This document shows positions 20,801-28,610 of a stretch of DNA of 64,000 bases, one piece after another. The notes beneath the pieces were generated by a model, which had not been told where the DNA came from, made no database searches, and was given only the letters and a program-made list of their open reading frames with translations. Source of the DNA: Paludibacter sp. (GTDB lineage: Bacteria; Bacteroidota; Bacteroidia; Bacteroidales; Paludibacteraceae); contig JAQVAV010000001.1 of assembly GCA_028690665.1 (NCBI GenBank), forward strand, positions 248,001-312,000. Reading direction: 5' to 3'. Position 1 is the stretch's first letter, and each line of letters begins with the position of its first letter. The position numbers and the translations under genes were made by a program.

Positions 20801-20989
20801 CAGTTGGGTTATACGCTACCGTCAGATTTTACAACTAAAATTAAGATAGACAGGCTCCGTTTTTACATCAGCGGACAAAACTTGCTCACAATTCATTCAA
20901 AAGACTATACGGGTGTTGACCCGGAAAATTCAGGATTTGGTTATCCGATACCCACTACTTGTACATTTGGTTTCAATTTAACTTTCTAA
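17843..20989 (+). CDS. SusC-like TonB-dependent transporter (fructan locus)
   Basis: A 1048-aa outer-membrane transporter. It has a signal peptide ending INAQ (about 29), a carboxypeptidase-D-like domain (about 34-112, SGLVTATEDGLPLIGVSIQI), the TonB-box region LDQVIVTGYTSQKKADLTGA (about 112-131), a plug with GIGTLNNNDPLFIIDGMP (about 174-191) and SIYGSRAANGVIIITTK, then a barrel ending FGFNLTF. It should import fructo-oligosaccharides with the SusD encoded 12 nt downstream. Substrate is inferred from the GH32, fructokinase and HTCS neighbours. The promoter shares elements with the GH32 gene. Confidence 0.95.
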   Translation: MYCLKNLNHFKRLILSLLIAAASSFINAQTNNISGLVTATEDGLPLIGVSIQIKGTTSGTITDIDGKYNIKANSGQTLVFSMVGMKTEEIQVKSKTVINVTLDPDSKMLDQVIVTGYTSQKKADLTGAVSVVKVDEMMKSAENNPMKALQGRVAGMTVSADGNPSGSATIRLRGIGTLNNNDPLFIIDGMPSKAGMHELNSNDIESIQVLKDASAASIYGSRAANGVIIITTKQGKQGKVKVNFDSYLTASFYTHHLQTLNSKEYGQALWQANINSGTDPNSNNIGYSYDWNYDADGNAVMNNLYLPKYLDNAGTMYSSDTDWFNEVSRTGIIQSYNMSVSNGTDKGNYYFSLGYFDNEGIIKYSNFDRISARINTDYKLLGGMLTIGENFTLNHTSEVQAPGDVLDLSLKALPMVPVHTIDGEGWGGPTNGMNDRQNPVRLITYNKDNAYSYWRTFGNAFADLQPLKNLHFRTSFGIDYGNYFKRYMDKTYTSGFLSNTTSAVNLEQSHSMKWNWANTVTYKKTIEKHDFDLLGGMEMFRQSDISFNAYTSGVNAFVIETPEYMWPGVSTGKAQVGGGETGYSLLSYFGKANYVYDNRYLASATIRHDGSSRFGKNNRWGTFPAFSLGWRISEEAFMENTKGFLSDLKLRAGWGQTGNQEIDNYATYTIFVPDYGVADPTWAIVNGTAYDINGSGSGTLQAGFRKIQSGNDDLKWETTIQTNVGLDFAFFNNTLYGSAEYYIKDTKDILIKPAYLGAVGEGGDRWANGASMENRGFEVLAGCRNKTSFGLNYDIAANISGFRNKITYLPEEVENSYGGRAGDNILGHPYGSFYGYVADGIFKTQEEVDNHVTQEGKAVGRIRYKNVYEEDGKNEINSMDQTWIGNPYPDFSYGLNINLEYKNFDLSIFFQGVQGVDIVNSIKYQTDFWSVDDVNSNKGQRVLNAFHPVTNPDSDIPMLQSTNTNNEGRFSTYYVEDGSYMKLRNVQLGYTLPSDFTTKIKIDRLRFYISGQNLLTIHSKDYTGVDPENSGFGYPIPTTCTFGFNLTF

Positions 20990-21001
20990 TATTTACATAC
21001 G

Positions 21002-22681
21002 ATGAAAAATATTAAATTCATATTTTCTATTTGCCTGTCAGTGTTCCTACTGTCAGCATGTTCCGATTTTCTGGACGAAAAAGCCAAAGGTATTCTTACC
21101 TCCGACGAGGTAAAAGACACTTACGAGGATGCGCTTACCGCAGCTTACTCCGCTTTGGGCAACGATCACTATGATGTTCCTCTCAGTCTCTGGCCATACG
21201 GCACGGTTCGTTCCGACGACGCCTACAAAGGAGGTTCAGGCGAACAAGACATTTCGACTTTTCATTTTTTTGAAGTGTCGAACAATATCACCACCGAATT
21301 CGGCGAGGTCGACAAGCTCTGGTATCAATGTTATGTAGCCATATCAAGGGCAAATTCGGCAATCAACGCGATTAACGCTGCCGACGATTTCGAAGGAAAA
21401 GGAGCAAAAATAGCTGAAGCGCGCTTCTTACGCGGACATTTTTATTTTCTGTTGAAGATTTTATTCAAATATGTTCCCTATGTAGATGAAACAACTCCTG
21501 TTTCCAATTACGGAACGATATCGAACAGGGCGTTGACAAACGATTCGCTTTGGCAAAAAATAGCCGACGATTTCAAATACGGAGTGGACAGTCTGCCGGC
21601 AACACAAACAGAAAAAGGCAGAGCCGACAAGTATGCCGCCGCAGCTTATCTGGCAAAAACATATCTATATAAAGCTTACCATCAGGATAATGAAGAATCA
21701 AATGAAGTTACTTCTATCAATGCCGACGATTTACAGAAGGTTGTTGATTATGCCGATATGGTAATAGGGTCGCCGTACAATCTCGAAAGTGATTTCGGGT
21801 TCAATTTTCTGCCCGGAGATTATGAAAATGGCATTGAATCTATTTTTGCCGTACAATATTCGGGCGAAGATGGCACAAAATTCGGTAGGGTAAATTTTGC
21901 CGACTTGCTTTCTGTACCAATGGGTTTGGGGTGTTGCGACTTTGTAAAACCTTCGCAAACACTCGTGAATGCATTCAGTACACAAAACGGATTGCCGGTG
22001 TTCGAGGGTTACAACACGAATGAGAGCGGATATGCTAACCAGAACGACCCCCGTCTGTTTCACACCGTGGCATTGCCCGGGCTGCCATACAAATACAACG
22101 AATCGCTGATATACGAAAACGACTGGAACCGCAATCCGACGACCTACGGCTATTATGCTTCGTTGAAAGAAAATGTTGACCCAACCTGCGATTGTTTTGT
22201 GGAAATGGTACCATTTTATGCCAATACTAAAAACAGAATACTGATTCGCTATGCCGATGTACTGCTAATGAAAGCCGAAGCTTTGATAGAATTGCATCGT
22301 TCGGGCGAAGCCTTGAATCTAATAAACGCTGTTCGCAACAGGGCAAAAAACAGTACTGTGTTAATTTCTTATGCATCAAAAAAAATAAACATCAGTTTGT
22401 ATCAAGACGGAGTTAATTGCACTTGGGACGAACCTTTTGCCCGTCAAGCCTTGCGCTGGGAACGGCGTCTGGAGCTTGCCATGGAAAACGGACGATTCTT
22501 CGATCTGGTACGCTGGGGCGTTGCACAAGATGTGATGAATGATTACTATAATGTTGAAAAAAATCGCCGATACTATTATAAGGACGCACAATTCAACAAA
22601 AACAGAAACGAATATCTACCGATACCCGAAGCGCAAATCAAGTTCAGCAAATATCTATACAAGCAAAATGTAGGATATTAA
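21002..22681 (+). CDS. SusD-like glycan-binding lipoprotein (fructan locus)
   Basis: A 559-aa lipoprotein with lipobox LLSAC and the SusD start SDFLDEKAKG. Family signatures: AEARFLRGHFYFLLKILFKYVPYV (about 140-163), RADKYAAAAYLAKTYLYKAYH (about 205-225), RILIRYADVLLMKAEALIEL (about 411-430) and RWERRLELAMENGRFFDLVRWG (about 485-506). It is the surface partner of the preceding SusC. A strong hairpin follows the stop codon and may lower expression of downstream genes relative to susCD. Confidence 0.95.
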   Translation: MKNIKFIFSICLSVFLLSACSDFLDEKAKGILTSDEVKDTYEDALTAAYSALGNDHYDVPLSLWPYGTVRSDDAYKGGSGEQDISTFHFFEVSNNITTEFGEVDKLWYQCYVAISRANSAINAINAADDFEGKGAKIAEARFLRGHFYFLLKILFKYVPYVDETTPVSNYGTISNRALTNDSLWQKIADDFKYGVDSLPATQTEKGRADKYAAAAYLAKTYLYKAYHQDNEESNEVTSINADDLQKVVDYADMVIGSPYNLESDFGFNFLPGDYENGIESIFAVQYSGEDGTKFGRVNFADLLSVPMGLGCCDFVKPSQTLVNAFSTQNGLPVFEGYNTNESGYANQNDPRLFHTVALPGLPYKYNESLIYENDWNRNPTTYGYYASLKENVDPTCDCFVEMVPFYANTKNRILIRYADVLLMKAEALIELHRSGEALNLINAVRNRAKNSTVLISYASKKINISLYQDGVNCTWDEPFARQALRWERRLELAMENGRFFDLVRWGVAQDVMNDYYNVEKNRRYYYKDAQFNKNRNEYLPIPEAQIKFSKYLYKQNVGY

Positions 22682-22711
22682 CCATATAATTGTAAAAAAC
22701 ATGAAACCAAC

Positions 22712-22761
22712 ATGATTAAAATAATTATTAAACACCCGTAGGGAATGATTATTTTAATCAT
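22712..22761 (+). other. Long hairpin between susD and the downstream lipoprotein gene
   Basis: ATGATTAAAATAAT and ATTATTTTAATCAT are perfect 14-nt inverted arms around 22 nt containing CCC-gta-GGG. There is no T tract, so an mRNA-processing or stability element fits better than a terminator. Outside the arms, AACC and GGTT could extend the stem. Confidence 0.6.
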
Positions 22762-22803
22762 CAAAGGTTCCATACGACCCGAAAAAAAATAAAAAATAAA
22801 CGT

Positions 22804-23898
22804 ATGAAAAACTTCAGATATATCATCATAGCATTCACATCATTAATTTTTTTAGCCGGATGTGAGAAATCCGACCGTGACACTGTTGATTTGAGCGGAG
22901 ATGTAAATATTTTATCTTTCACGGTAAACGGACACGAAGCCGTTGTGGACAATAAAGCTTTGACTGTAAAATTGCTGCTTCCTCCCGGAACAGATTTGAC
23001 ACAATTGAAACCGGTAGTTGAAATTCCCGAAGGAGCAACAGTTTCCCCAGCATCAGGTACAGAGCTGGATTTTAGCACTTCCGCGACAACTCCGATTGAA
23101 TATACAGTATATAATAAAAATGTATATAGCACCTACAAAGTTAAAATAGAAGAAATAAAGGCAAAAATAACCTTATTCAAAATAGGCAATACTGTCGGCG
23201 AAATCGATGAAGCCAATAAAACCATTACCCTGTACATGACAGAAGGCACTGATGTAAGCAATGTAATCCCGACTATCACATACACCGAAGGAGCAGAAAT
23301 ATCTCCTGCAATCGGCACGTCGATAGATTTAACTAATCCGGTAATTTACACGCTCACGTATGCCGGAACACAATTTACGTATACGGTCAGCGTTGAGTTC
23401 GGATCTGCTCCGGGCTTAGTTCTTTTCAATGGTGAAGATGTAAAACCTGAATGGGGCAGCATTGCAGCTATGGTAGAAAGTCCTTACGCTAACCCGAAAA
23501 CCGATGGCATCAACGCTACACCTTACTGCGCTTCCATTATACGCGATGGCAGCGATACCGATGCAGGTGGAAAACCATGGTCAGGAGGTGCGTTATGGAA
23601 TAGCTATAAAGTGAATATAGACCCTGCCCTTTATGGTAGTTTTACACTGATGGTATTAAAAAATGTAGCAGGTGATGTGCAACTCGAAATTCAGTCGGAC
23701 GGCGAGCAGAATAAAGACTGGTTGAAAGTGTGGTATTCTGAAGACAATTTGGGCAAATGGCAGAAACTGACCTTTGTGATTCCCGAAGGACGCACAGCTG
23801 TCATCAACAACATATTAGTAGCTCCTCATTGCCATGATGCCGGTACTTTTTCAACGCAACGGATGTATTGGGACGAACTGACCGCGATGCCAAAATAA
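22804..23898 (+). CDS. Surface glycan-binding-type lipoprotein (fructan locus)
   Basis: A 364-aa lipoprotein with lipobox FLAGC. Two related Ig-like/DUF5018-like repeats (about 30-115 and 118-200) share a T-V-x-P-A-x-G-T pattern (ATVSPASGTELD, AEISPAIGTSID). A C-terminal beta-sandwich (about 205-364) opens LVLFNGEDVKPEWG and includes LMVLKNVAGDVQLEIQ and WQKLTFVIP. That sandwich matches domains in the proteins at 13116 and 25553. Position after susCD matches BT1761, the levan-binding surface protein of the B. thetaiotaomicron fructan locus. A role in holding fructan at the surface is inferred; no catalytic motif is seen. Confidence 0.75.
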   Translation: MKNFRYIIIAFTSLIFLAGCEKSDRDTVDLSGDVNILSFTVNGHEAVVDNKALTVKLLLPPGTDLTQLKPVVEIPEGATVSPASGTELDFSTSATTPIEYTVYNKNVYSTYKVKIEEIKAKITLFKIGNTVGEIDEANKTITLYMTEGTDVSNVIPTITYTEGAEISPAIGTSIDLTNPVIYTLTYAGTQFTYTVSVEFGSAPGLVLFNGEDVKPEWGSIAAMVESPYANPKTDGINATPYCASIIRDGSDTDAGGKPWSGGALWNSYKVNIDPALYGSFTLMVLKNVAGDVQLEIQSDGEQNKDWLKVWYSEDNLGKWQKLTFVIPEGRTAVINNILVAPHCHDAGTFSTQRMYWDELTAMPK

Positions 23899-23971
23899 TA
23901 AAACCCGGAATGAAACCCTCATGTATTTTTTACCTCTGGGGGGCATTCAACAATTAACAAACAGATCAGTT

Positions 23972-25516
23972 ATGAAATTTAATATTTCAATATTTATACT
24001 ATGGGCTTTGCTTTCTTGCTCCGCTTGTGGTGAAAATGGGCAGAATCCGGAAGAACCAACTATTGATGTATCGCTTGACAAACGCACGATACAGGAGGAT
24101 GGAGCTTATCAGATTTTTTATAAAACAGCCAATGACATTACCGGCGACCCAATGCCTTACTACAACGAACAGGACAAAACTATTTATGTGTTTTACCTTT
24201 CCACCGTTGTTGGAAAAAGCGGTGTATGTTTGACAAAAACAACAAATTTTGCCTCCTTTGGCGTTGCTTCCAACATAGTACAGGTTGGCGGCACAGGCAG
24301 TTGGGATACGGGCATCGGCACAGGTTCCTGCATTAAAAACGGTTCGCAATACGTGTTTTTTTATACCGGATTCAGCAATCAATCGCCTTCGTCGGTAGTG
24401 CTGAAAGCAGTATCAAACGATATGCGTACCTGGACAAAAGTACCTTCGTTCCGTATTGAAGCTCCGAACAATTTTGACCGGAATGAATTTCGCGATCCTT
24501 GTGTTTATTTCGACGATACACGCGGAAAGTATGTAATGCTCGTAGGCGGACGCAAATTGGGAAAAGCCTCTATTGTTCGTTTCGAATCTGCCGACCTAAA
24601 TGATTGGCAAGCGATAGAACCGCTTACAGCTACTACATCTGACAATCCACAAGTATATGAAGTGGAAACAGATACGGAGATACACGAGTGCCCCGACATT
24701 TTTAAAATGGGCGACAAATGGTACTTGGTTTTTAGCCGCATCAACCGAGATATGCACCGGAAAACCTATTACCGCATTGCCGACAATCCGAATGGTCCTT
24801 GGAAGATTGCACGCGATGCAGACGGACATCACGAAACCTTCGACGGGCTTTATCTATATGCCGGAAAAACCAGTTCTGACGGAACAGCCCGTTACGTTTC
24901 GGGATGGGCTTCGACAGGACAAAGTTTTAACGCAAGTAACGAATTGGACTGGGGTGGCTGTTTGGTAACACACGAGATTGTACAACAGTCAAATGGTAAA
25001 CTCTATCCGAAAATTTCCGATGCGGTCGACGCCAAATTTTCTAAGTCCGTTGAATATAAAGATATCAAACGTACGGGAAATGTATCTGGAAGTAATGGAA
25101 GTTTTTCGTTGAATGGTGGAAAAGTCATTTTCAACCGCAATGCTGCTTCTGTAAAAATAGAAATGACCATTAATGCTTCGCAGGTGACAAAAAATTTCGG
25201 AATTGCGTTTGGTGCATACGAAAATCAGCAGGATACTTACGATATTAAGTTCGATTTGACCGCAGAGAATCAATATGGTCTGCCTACGCTGTTTCTGTTC
25301 CACGACAGTAAAGAGCATAATTTTACGCCGCTCATCGTACCTCAAAATAAAATTTTTAATGTAAAAATCATTATTGAAAAATCGATTTGCGCAATGTATA
25401 TCAACAACAATGTGGCATTTACAAACCGGATAACGAATATGAATCAAAATCCGTGGATGATATTTGCCAACGAAGGCACCGTAAAATTTTCAGATATAAA
25501 AATATATAAGCAGTAG
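23972..25516 (+). CDS. GH32-like beta-fructosidase lipoprotein
   Basis: A 514-aa protein. The ORF track starts 17 codons upstream; the ATG at 23972 gives a proper lipoprotein signal (MKFNISIFILWALLSCSAC). Five-bladed propeller signatures of GH32 are visible: GDPMPYYNE places the candidate nucleophile at Asp59 (in place of WMNDPNG), EFRDPCVY is the RDP motif (about 174-176), and HECPDIF puts the acid/base at Glu239. A C-terminal beta-sandwich (about 365-514) ends the protein. It would hydrolyse fructan or fructo-oligosaccharides at the surface or in the periplasm. The reduced first motif marks a divergent GH32 subgroup; specificity is not predictable. Confidence 0.8.
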   Translation: MKFNISIFILWALLSCSACGENGQNPEEPTIDVSLDKRTIQEDGAYQIFYKTANDITGDPMPYYNEQDKTIYVFYLSTVVGKSGVCLTKTTNFASFGVASNIVQVGGTGSWDTGIGTGSCIKNGSQYVFFYTGFSNQSPSSVVLKAVSNDMRTWTKVPSFRIEAPNNFDRNEFRDPCVYFDDTRGKYVMLVGGRKLGKASIVRFESADLNDWQAIEPLTATTSDNPQVYEVETDTEIHECPDIFKMGDKWYLVFSRINRDMHRKTYYRIADNPNGPWKIARDADGHHETFDGLYLYAGKTSSDGTARYVSGWASTGQSFNASNELDWGGCLVTHEIVQQSNGKLYPKISDAVDAKFSKSVEYKDIKRTGNVSGSNGSFSLNGGKVIFNRNAASVKIEMTINASQVTKNFGIAFGAYENQQDTYDIKFDLTAENQYGLPTLFLFHDSKEHNFTPLIVPQNKIFNVKIIIEKSICAMYINNNVAFTNRITNMNQNPWMIFANEGTVKFSDIKIYKQ

Positions 25517-25552
25517 CATTATTAAAACAATAATTTAAAAAAGAAAACTATT

Positions 25553-26263
25553 ATGAAAAAAACATTTTTACTTTCATTATTTTGTATTGCATTCTTAGGT
25601 TTGAATGCACAAACATTAGTTATCAGCAACGGTGAAGACACTGGTTTAAACTGGTGGCAGGCAGGTTCAACCGCAGTAGAAATTGTAGATTGGCATCCAA
25701 AAGAAGGTAACACATCAGAAAAATCCATGACAATCTGGATTAGTCCTATCAGTGATCAATGGTCCGGAGGTGGGCTTAGCGGATTAGATATAGACGTAAA
25801 CGTTTATAATACCATTTCAGTTTTAGTTTATAAAAATGTAACCGGTACAGTCCGTCTGGAATTACAAGATGGAACAGCTAATTACTTTGTAACAGCCGAT
25901 TATACCACTGCTAGTGTATGGCAAAAATTAGAATTCACTATTCCGAGCGAAATGGGCAATATCACAACACTTCTCATTGCTCCTTTTATTGATTATGATT
26001 TATCAACCATAACTGGCGAAGAAAGCCGTTGCTTTTGGGATGAAGTAATAGCCTACAATGACACTACTACAGGATTAAACGAAATACAGTCTGATAATTC
26101 AGCAATTGTTCGCACGGATATTTATACTTTGTCAGGTGATCTGATACACTCTGTTGCTGGCAACCAGAAAATAGATTCGTCTATTTTATCAAAAGGTTTG
26201 TACCTGATCAGACAAATAACCGAAACGGGAAACGTTACCTGCAAAAAAGTATGTATAAAATAG
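25553..26263 (+). CDS. Small T9SS-secreted protein with one beta-sandwich domain
   Basis: A 236-aa secreted protein: signal peptide ending LNAQ (20), one beta-sandwich (about 21-165, LVISNGEDTGLNWW, VLVYKNVTGTVRLELQ, WQKLEFTIP) and a T9SS sorting domain (about 172-236, IYTLSGDLIHSV, SKGLYLIRQI). The sandwich is the same type as in the proteins at 13116 and 22804. It is probably a secreted or surface fructan-binding module without enzyme activity. It lies 36 nt after the GH32-like gene and ends this operon segment. Confidence 0.72.
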   Translation: MKKTFLLSLFCIAFLGLNAQTLVISNGEDTGLNWWQAGSTAVEIVDWHPKEGNTSEKSMTIWISPISDQWSGGGLSGLDIDVNVYNTISVLVYKNVTGTVRLELQDGTANYFVTADYTTASVWQKLEFTIPSEMGNITTLLIAPFIDYDLSTITGEESRCFWDEVIAYNDTTTGLNEIQSDNSAIVRTDIYTLSGDLIHSVAGNQKIDSSILSKGLYLIRQITETGNVTCKKVCIK

Positions 26264-26331
26264 AGCCTTCCATTTCAGGTGGCTTCTTATTTGTTTGATC
26301 AATATGAGGATGTCCAATAAATGCTTATTCT

Positions 26332-26447
26332 GAACACAAATTCCGCAAATTTTCACAAATAAAACAGATTAATAAATTTAATATATTATTGAAATAGAAA
26401 TAATTATGATTTGTGAAAATTTGCGTTTATTTGCGAAATTTGTGTTC
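26332..26447. repeat. Long imperfect inverted repeat (GAACACAAATT family)
   Basis: Left arm 26332-26360 reads GAACACAAATTCCGCAAATT and continues TTCACAAAT. Right arm 26409-26447 is its reverse complement apart from a 10-nt insertion that repeats TTTATTTGCG. The loop is 48 nt. Similar TTTGTG/TTTGCG intergenic elements seem common in Bacteroidetes, from memory. Confidence 0.7.
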
Positions 26448-26539
26448 TTCTTTCTTTTGAGATACCCTCTTATCACATTATCAGCAACTTTCAATTTGTA
26501 TTAATTTGTGGAATTTGCGTTTTTTTCTTTTAGACACCC
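26429..26539. repeat. Imperfect direct repeat, about 38 nt, two copies
   Basis: Copy 1 (26429-26467) and copy 2 (26504-26539) share an ATTTGxG-AATTTG core, a pyrimidine stretch with CTTTT and an AGAxACCC end. It suggests a duplicated intergenic element overlapping the inverted repeat. Confidence 0.55.
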
Positions 26540-26667
26540 TTTTTTACTCAAATTCCGATTATAAATAATCAGGATTTGAACTTACAAAATTTATAAAAAA
26601 ACTAACAATTGCATATTGGCATATTAACTCATTGGCACATTAATACAGCCATTATCTTATGTCTAAC

Positions 26668-26695
26668 ATCTTGGTTCTAATATCTTGGTTCTAAT
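26668..26695. repeat. Perfect 14-nt tandem duplication
   Basis: ATCTTGGTTCTAAT occurs twice head to tail, about 70 nt upstream of the GH32 -7 box. It looks like a slippage product. Confidence 0.85.
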
Positions 26696-26726
26696 AAATC
26701 CTTATTGTAACGAAATTGAAAGATTC

Positions 26727-26771
26727 TGAAACAAAATTTATAGTATTACGACATTGATGAATCTACTTTTG
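26727..26771 (+). promoter_or_regulatory. Promoter of the GH32 gene with shared upstream element
   Basis: TACTTTTG (26764-26771) fits TAnnTTTG, with TGAAACAAA (26727-26735) 28 nt upstream, the same arrangement as before the fructan susC. Common control by the locus regulator is inferred. Confidence 0.55.
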
Positions 26772-26805
26772 TAAATAGAATTCAGTTAGCTTTAATATAT
26801 ACTTT

Positions 26806-28566
26806 ATGAAAAAATACATTTTAGTTTTCATCCTTCCATTCATCCTTTTTTACACAAGTTGTAAATCACAAAGAAATCAGAATAATGAAGTGACCAAGGA
26901 ATACAAAATCACTTCTTCTTATATATTAATTCCGGTCGAAGAGAAATCCAAAGAAATTAAAATTGCGGTACAATTTCCGGATAAAAAAACAGCCGAATAT
27001 TATTGGATCCGAATTGCAGAAGACAAACCTGATTATTGGGTAAAACTGGATGTCGGAGAATATAAAAACAAAACTATTAAAATTGGTTTTGAAAACGCAA
27101 GCCAAGTTTCATCGGGAATTGAGGAAATCTATCAATCAGATAAATTCAATATCCAATATGAAGAAACTTACCGTCCTGATTTTCATTTCTCACCCGAATA
27201 TGGATGGATGAACGATCCTAATGGGCTTGTTTATCTTGATGGCGAATATCATTTATTCTATCAGTATAATCCATATGGCAACATGTGGGGCAACATGCAT
27301 TGGGGACATGCAGTAAGTACAGATCTGACATCCTGGACTTATTTACCGATAGTTCTGAAACCGGATACACTTGGCGATATTTTTTCAGGGAGTGCAGTTG
27401 TTGATGTAAATAACACAGCAGGTTTCGGCAAAAATGCGATCATAGCCATTTATACTTCCAACGGTAAGACTCAACAACAATCGATAGCTTATAGTACAGA
27501 TAAAGGACGAACATTTACAAAATATAATGGAAATCCAGTGATTCCGAATCCGGGGATTGTAGATTTTCGTGACCCCAAAGTATCATGGAACGCTGTTGCC
27601 AACCAATGGGTCATGACTTTAGCCACCAAACAGACCGTAACTTTTTACGGATCCGATAATTTAAAAACCTGGACAAAACTCAGTGAATTCGGAGATGGTA
27701 TCGGTTCACATGCCGGAGTTTGGGAATGTCCCGATTTATTCCCACTCGAATATAACGGACAAACAAAATGGGTGCTGACAGTAAGCCTTCACGGTGGTCC
27801 TAATGGAGGTACTGCCACTCAATATTTTATTGGAAATTTTGATGGAAAATCGTTTAAACCCGACATTCTCCCCTACCCCCTTTGGATGGACTATGGACGT
27901 GATAACTATGCCGGAATAACATGGAATAACATTCCGGATAAAGATGGGCGCAGAATATTTATAGGTTGGATGAATAACTGGGATTACGGAAATAACTTAC
28001 CTTCCAAATTCTTCCGTAGCTCAAACACTATTCCTTGTCAACTTTTTCTTAAAAATAACGGAAAACACATAATACTTGCATCATATCCCGTAAGTGAAAT
28101 AACGCTTTTGAGAGATAAAACATTTGACAAGCCCGACATACATGTTTCGGGAGAGTCATCTATCAACGAATTAATTCCGAATAACAACGGAAGTTATGAA
28201 CTAACTTTTGACATTGAAAATATCAATACAAATGAATTTGGATTTCAATTAATCAACAACAAAAACGAATTTCTTAAATACAACTTTGATTTATTATCAG
28301 GCACTCTATATTTAAACCGGGCACAAAGTGGTCTAACAAATTTCAATGATTTATTCTCACTGGGCATGGGAGCACCATTAGTTTTAGGTGAAAAATATAA
28401 TGTAAGATTACTTATTGATAAAGCATCCGCAGAACTTTTCGTAAACGAAGGTGATGTAACCATGACAAGCCTCTTTTTCCCGACAGAAGTAATGAACAAA
28501 CTTATTTTTTACACCAAAAACGGATCAATAAATATACATAACATAAAAGTCTATGATATAAAATAA
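26806..28566 (+). CDS. GH32 exo-fructanase/levanase lipoprotein
   Basis: A 586-aa lipoprotein (lipobox FYTSC). An N-terminal domain (about 30-118) resembles the DUF4980 region of Bacteroidetes GH32 enzymes. The catalytic propeller has GWMNDPNG (nucleophile Asp137), DFRDPKVSW (RDP 255-257) and VWECPDLFP (acid/base Glu307). A C-terminal GH32 beta-sandwich (about 445-586) completes the family layout. It is likely a periplasmic or surface enzyme releasing fructose from levan, inulin or sucrose-type ends. All key residues are present, unlike the ruined copy at 16181. The MFS and fructokinase genes follow. Confidence 0.93.
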   Translation: MKKYILVFILPFILFYTSCKSQRNQNNEVTKEYKITSSYILIPVEEKSKEIKIAVQFPDKKTAEYYWIRIAEDKPDYWVKLDVGEYKNKTIKIGFENASQVSSGIEEIYQSDKFNIQYEETYRPDFHFSPEYGWMNDPNGLVYLDGEYHLFYQYNPYGNMWGNMHWGHAVSTDLTSWTYLPIVLKPDTLGDIFSGSAVVDVNNTAGFGKNAIIAIYTSNGKTQQQSIAYSTDKGRTFTKYNGNPVIPNPGIVDFRDPKVSWNAVANQWVMTLATKQTVTFYGSDNLKTWTKLSEFGDGIGSHAGVWECPDLFPLEYNGQTKWVLTVSLHGGPNGGTATQYFIGNFDGKSFKPDILPYPLWMDYGRDNYAGITWNNIPDKDGRRIFIGWMNNWDYGNNLPSKFFRSSNTIPCQLFLKNNGKHIILASYPVSEITLLRDKTFDKPDIHVSGESSINELIPNNNGSYELTFDIENINTNEFGFQLINNKNEFLKYNFDLLSGTLYLNRAQSGLTNFNDLFSLGMGAPLVLGEKYNVRLLIDKASAELFVNEGDVTMTSLFFPTEVMNKLIFYTKNGSINIHNIKVYDIK

Positions 28567-28610
28567 CATTGCTCATATAATTCTTTTAAACAGTCACTAA
28601 TACCATTTTT

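Larger units (their letters stand above)
26264..26805 (+). other. 542-nt intergenic region rich in repeats, with the GH32 promoter
   Basis: No ORF is supported. It contains long inverted arms built on GAACACAAATT, a nearby direct copy, a CATATTGG/CACATTAA run at 26611-26643, a 14-nt tandem duplication, and at its right end the promoter of the intact GH32 gene. Confidence 0.7.

Noticed and set aside
24989-25447. 152-aa reverse ORF
   Set aside because: Antisense shadow of the GH32-like gene, with no signal or recognised domain.
26332-26539. CRISPR array
   Set aside because: Repeats are inverted or imperfect, few in number and without regular spacers or cas genes.
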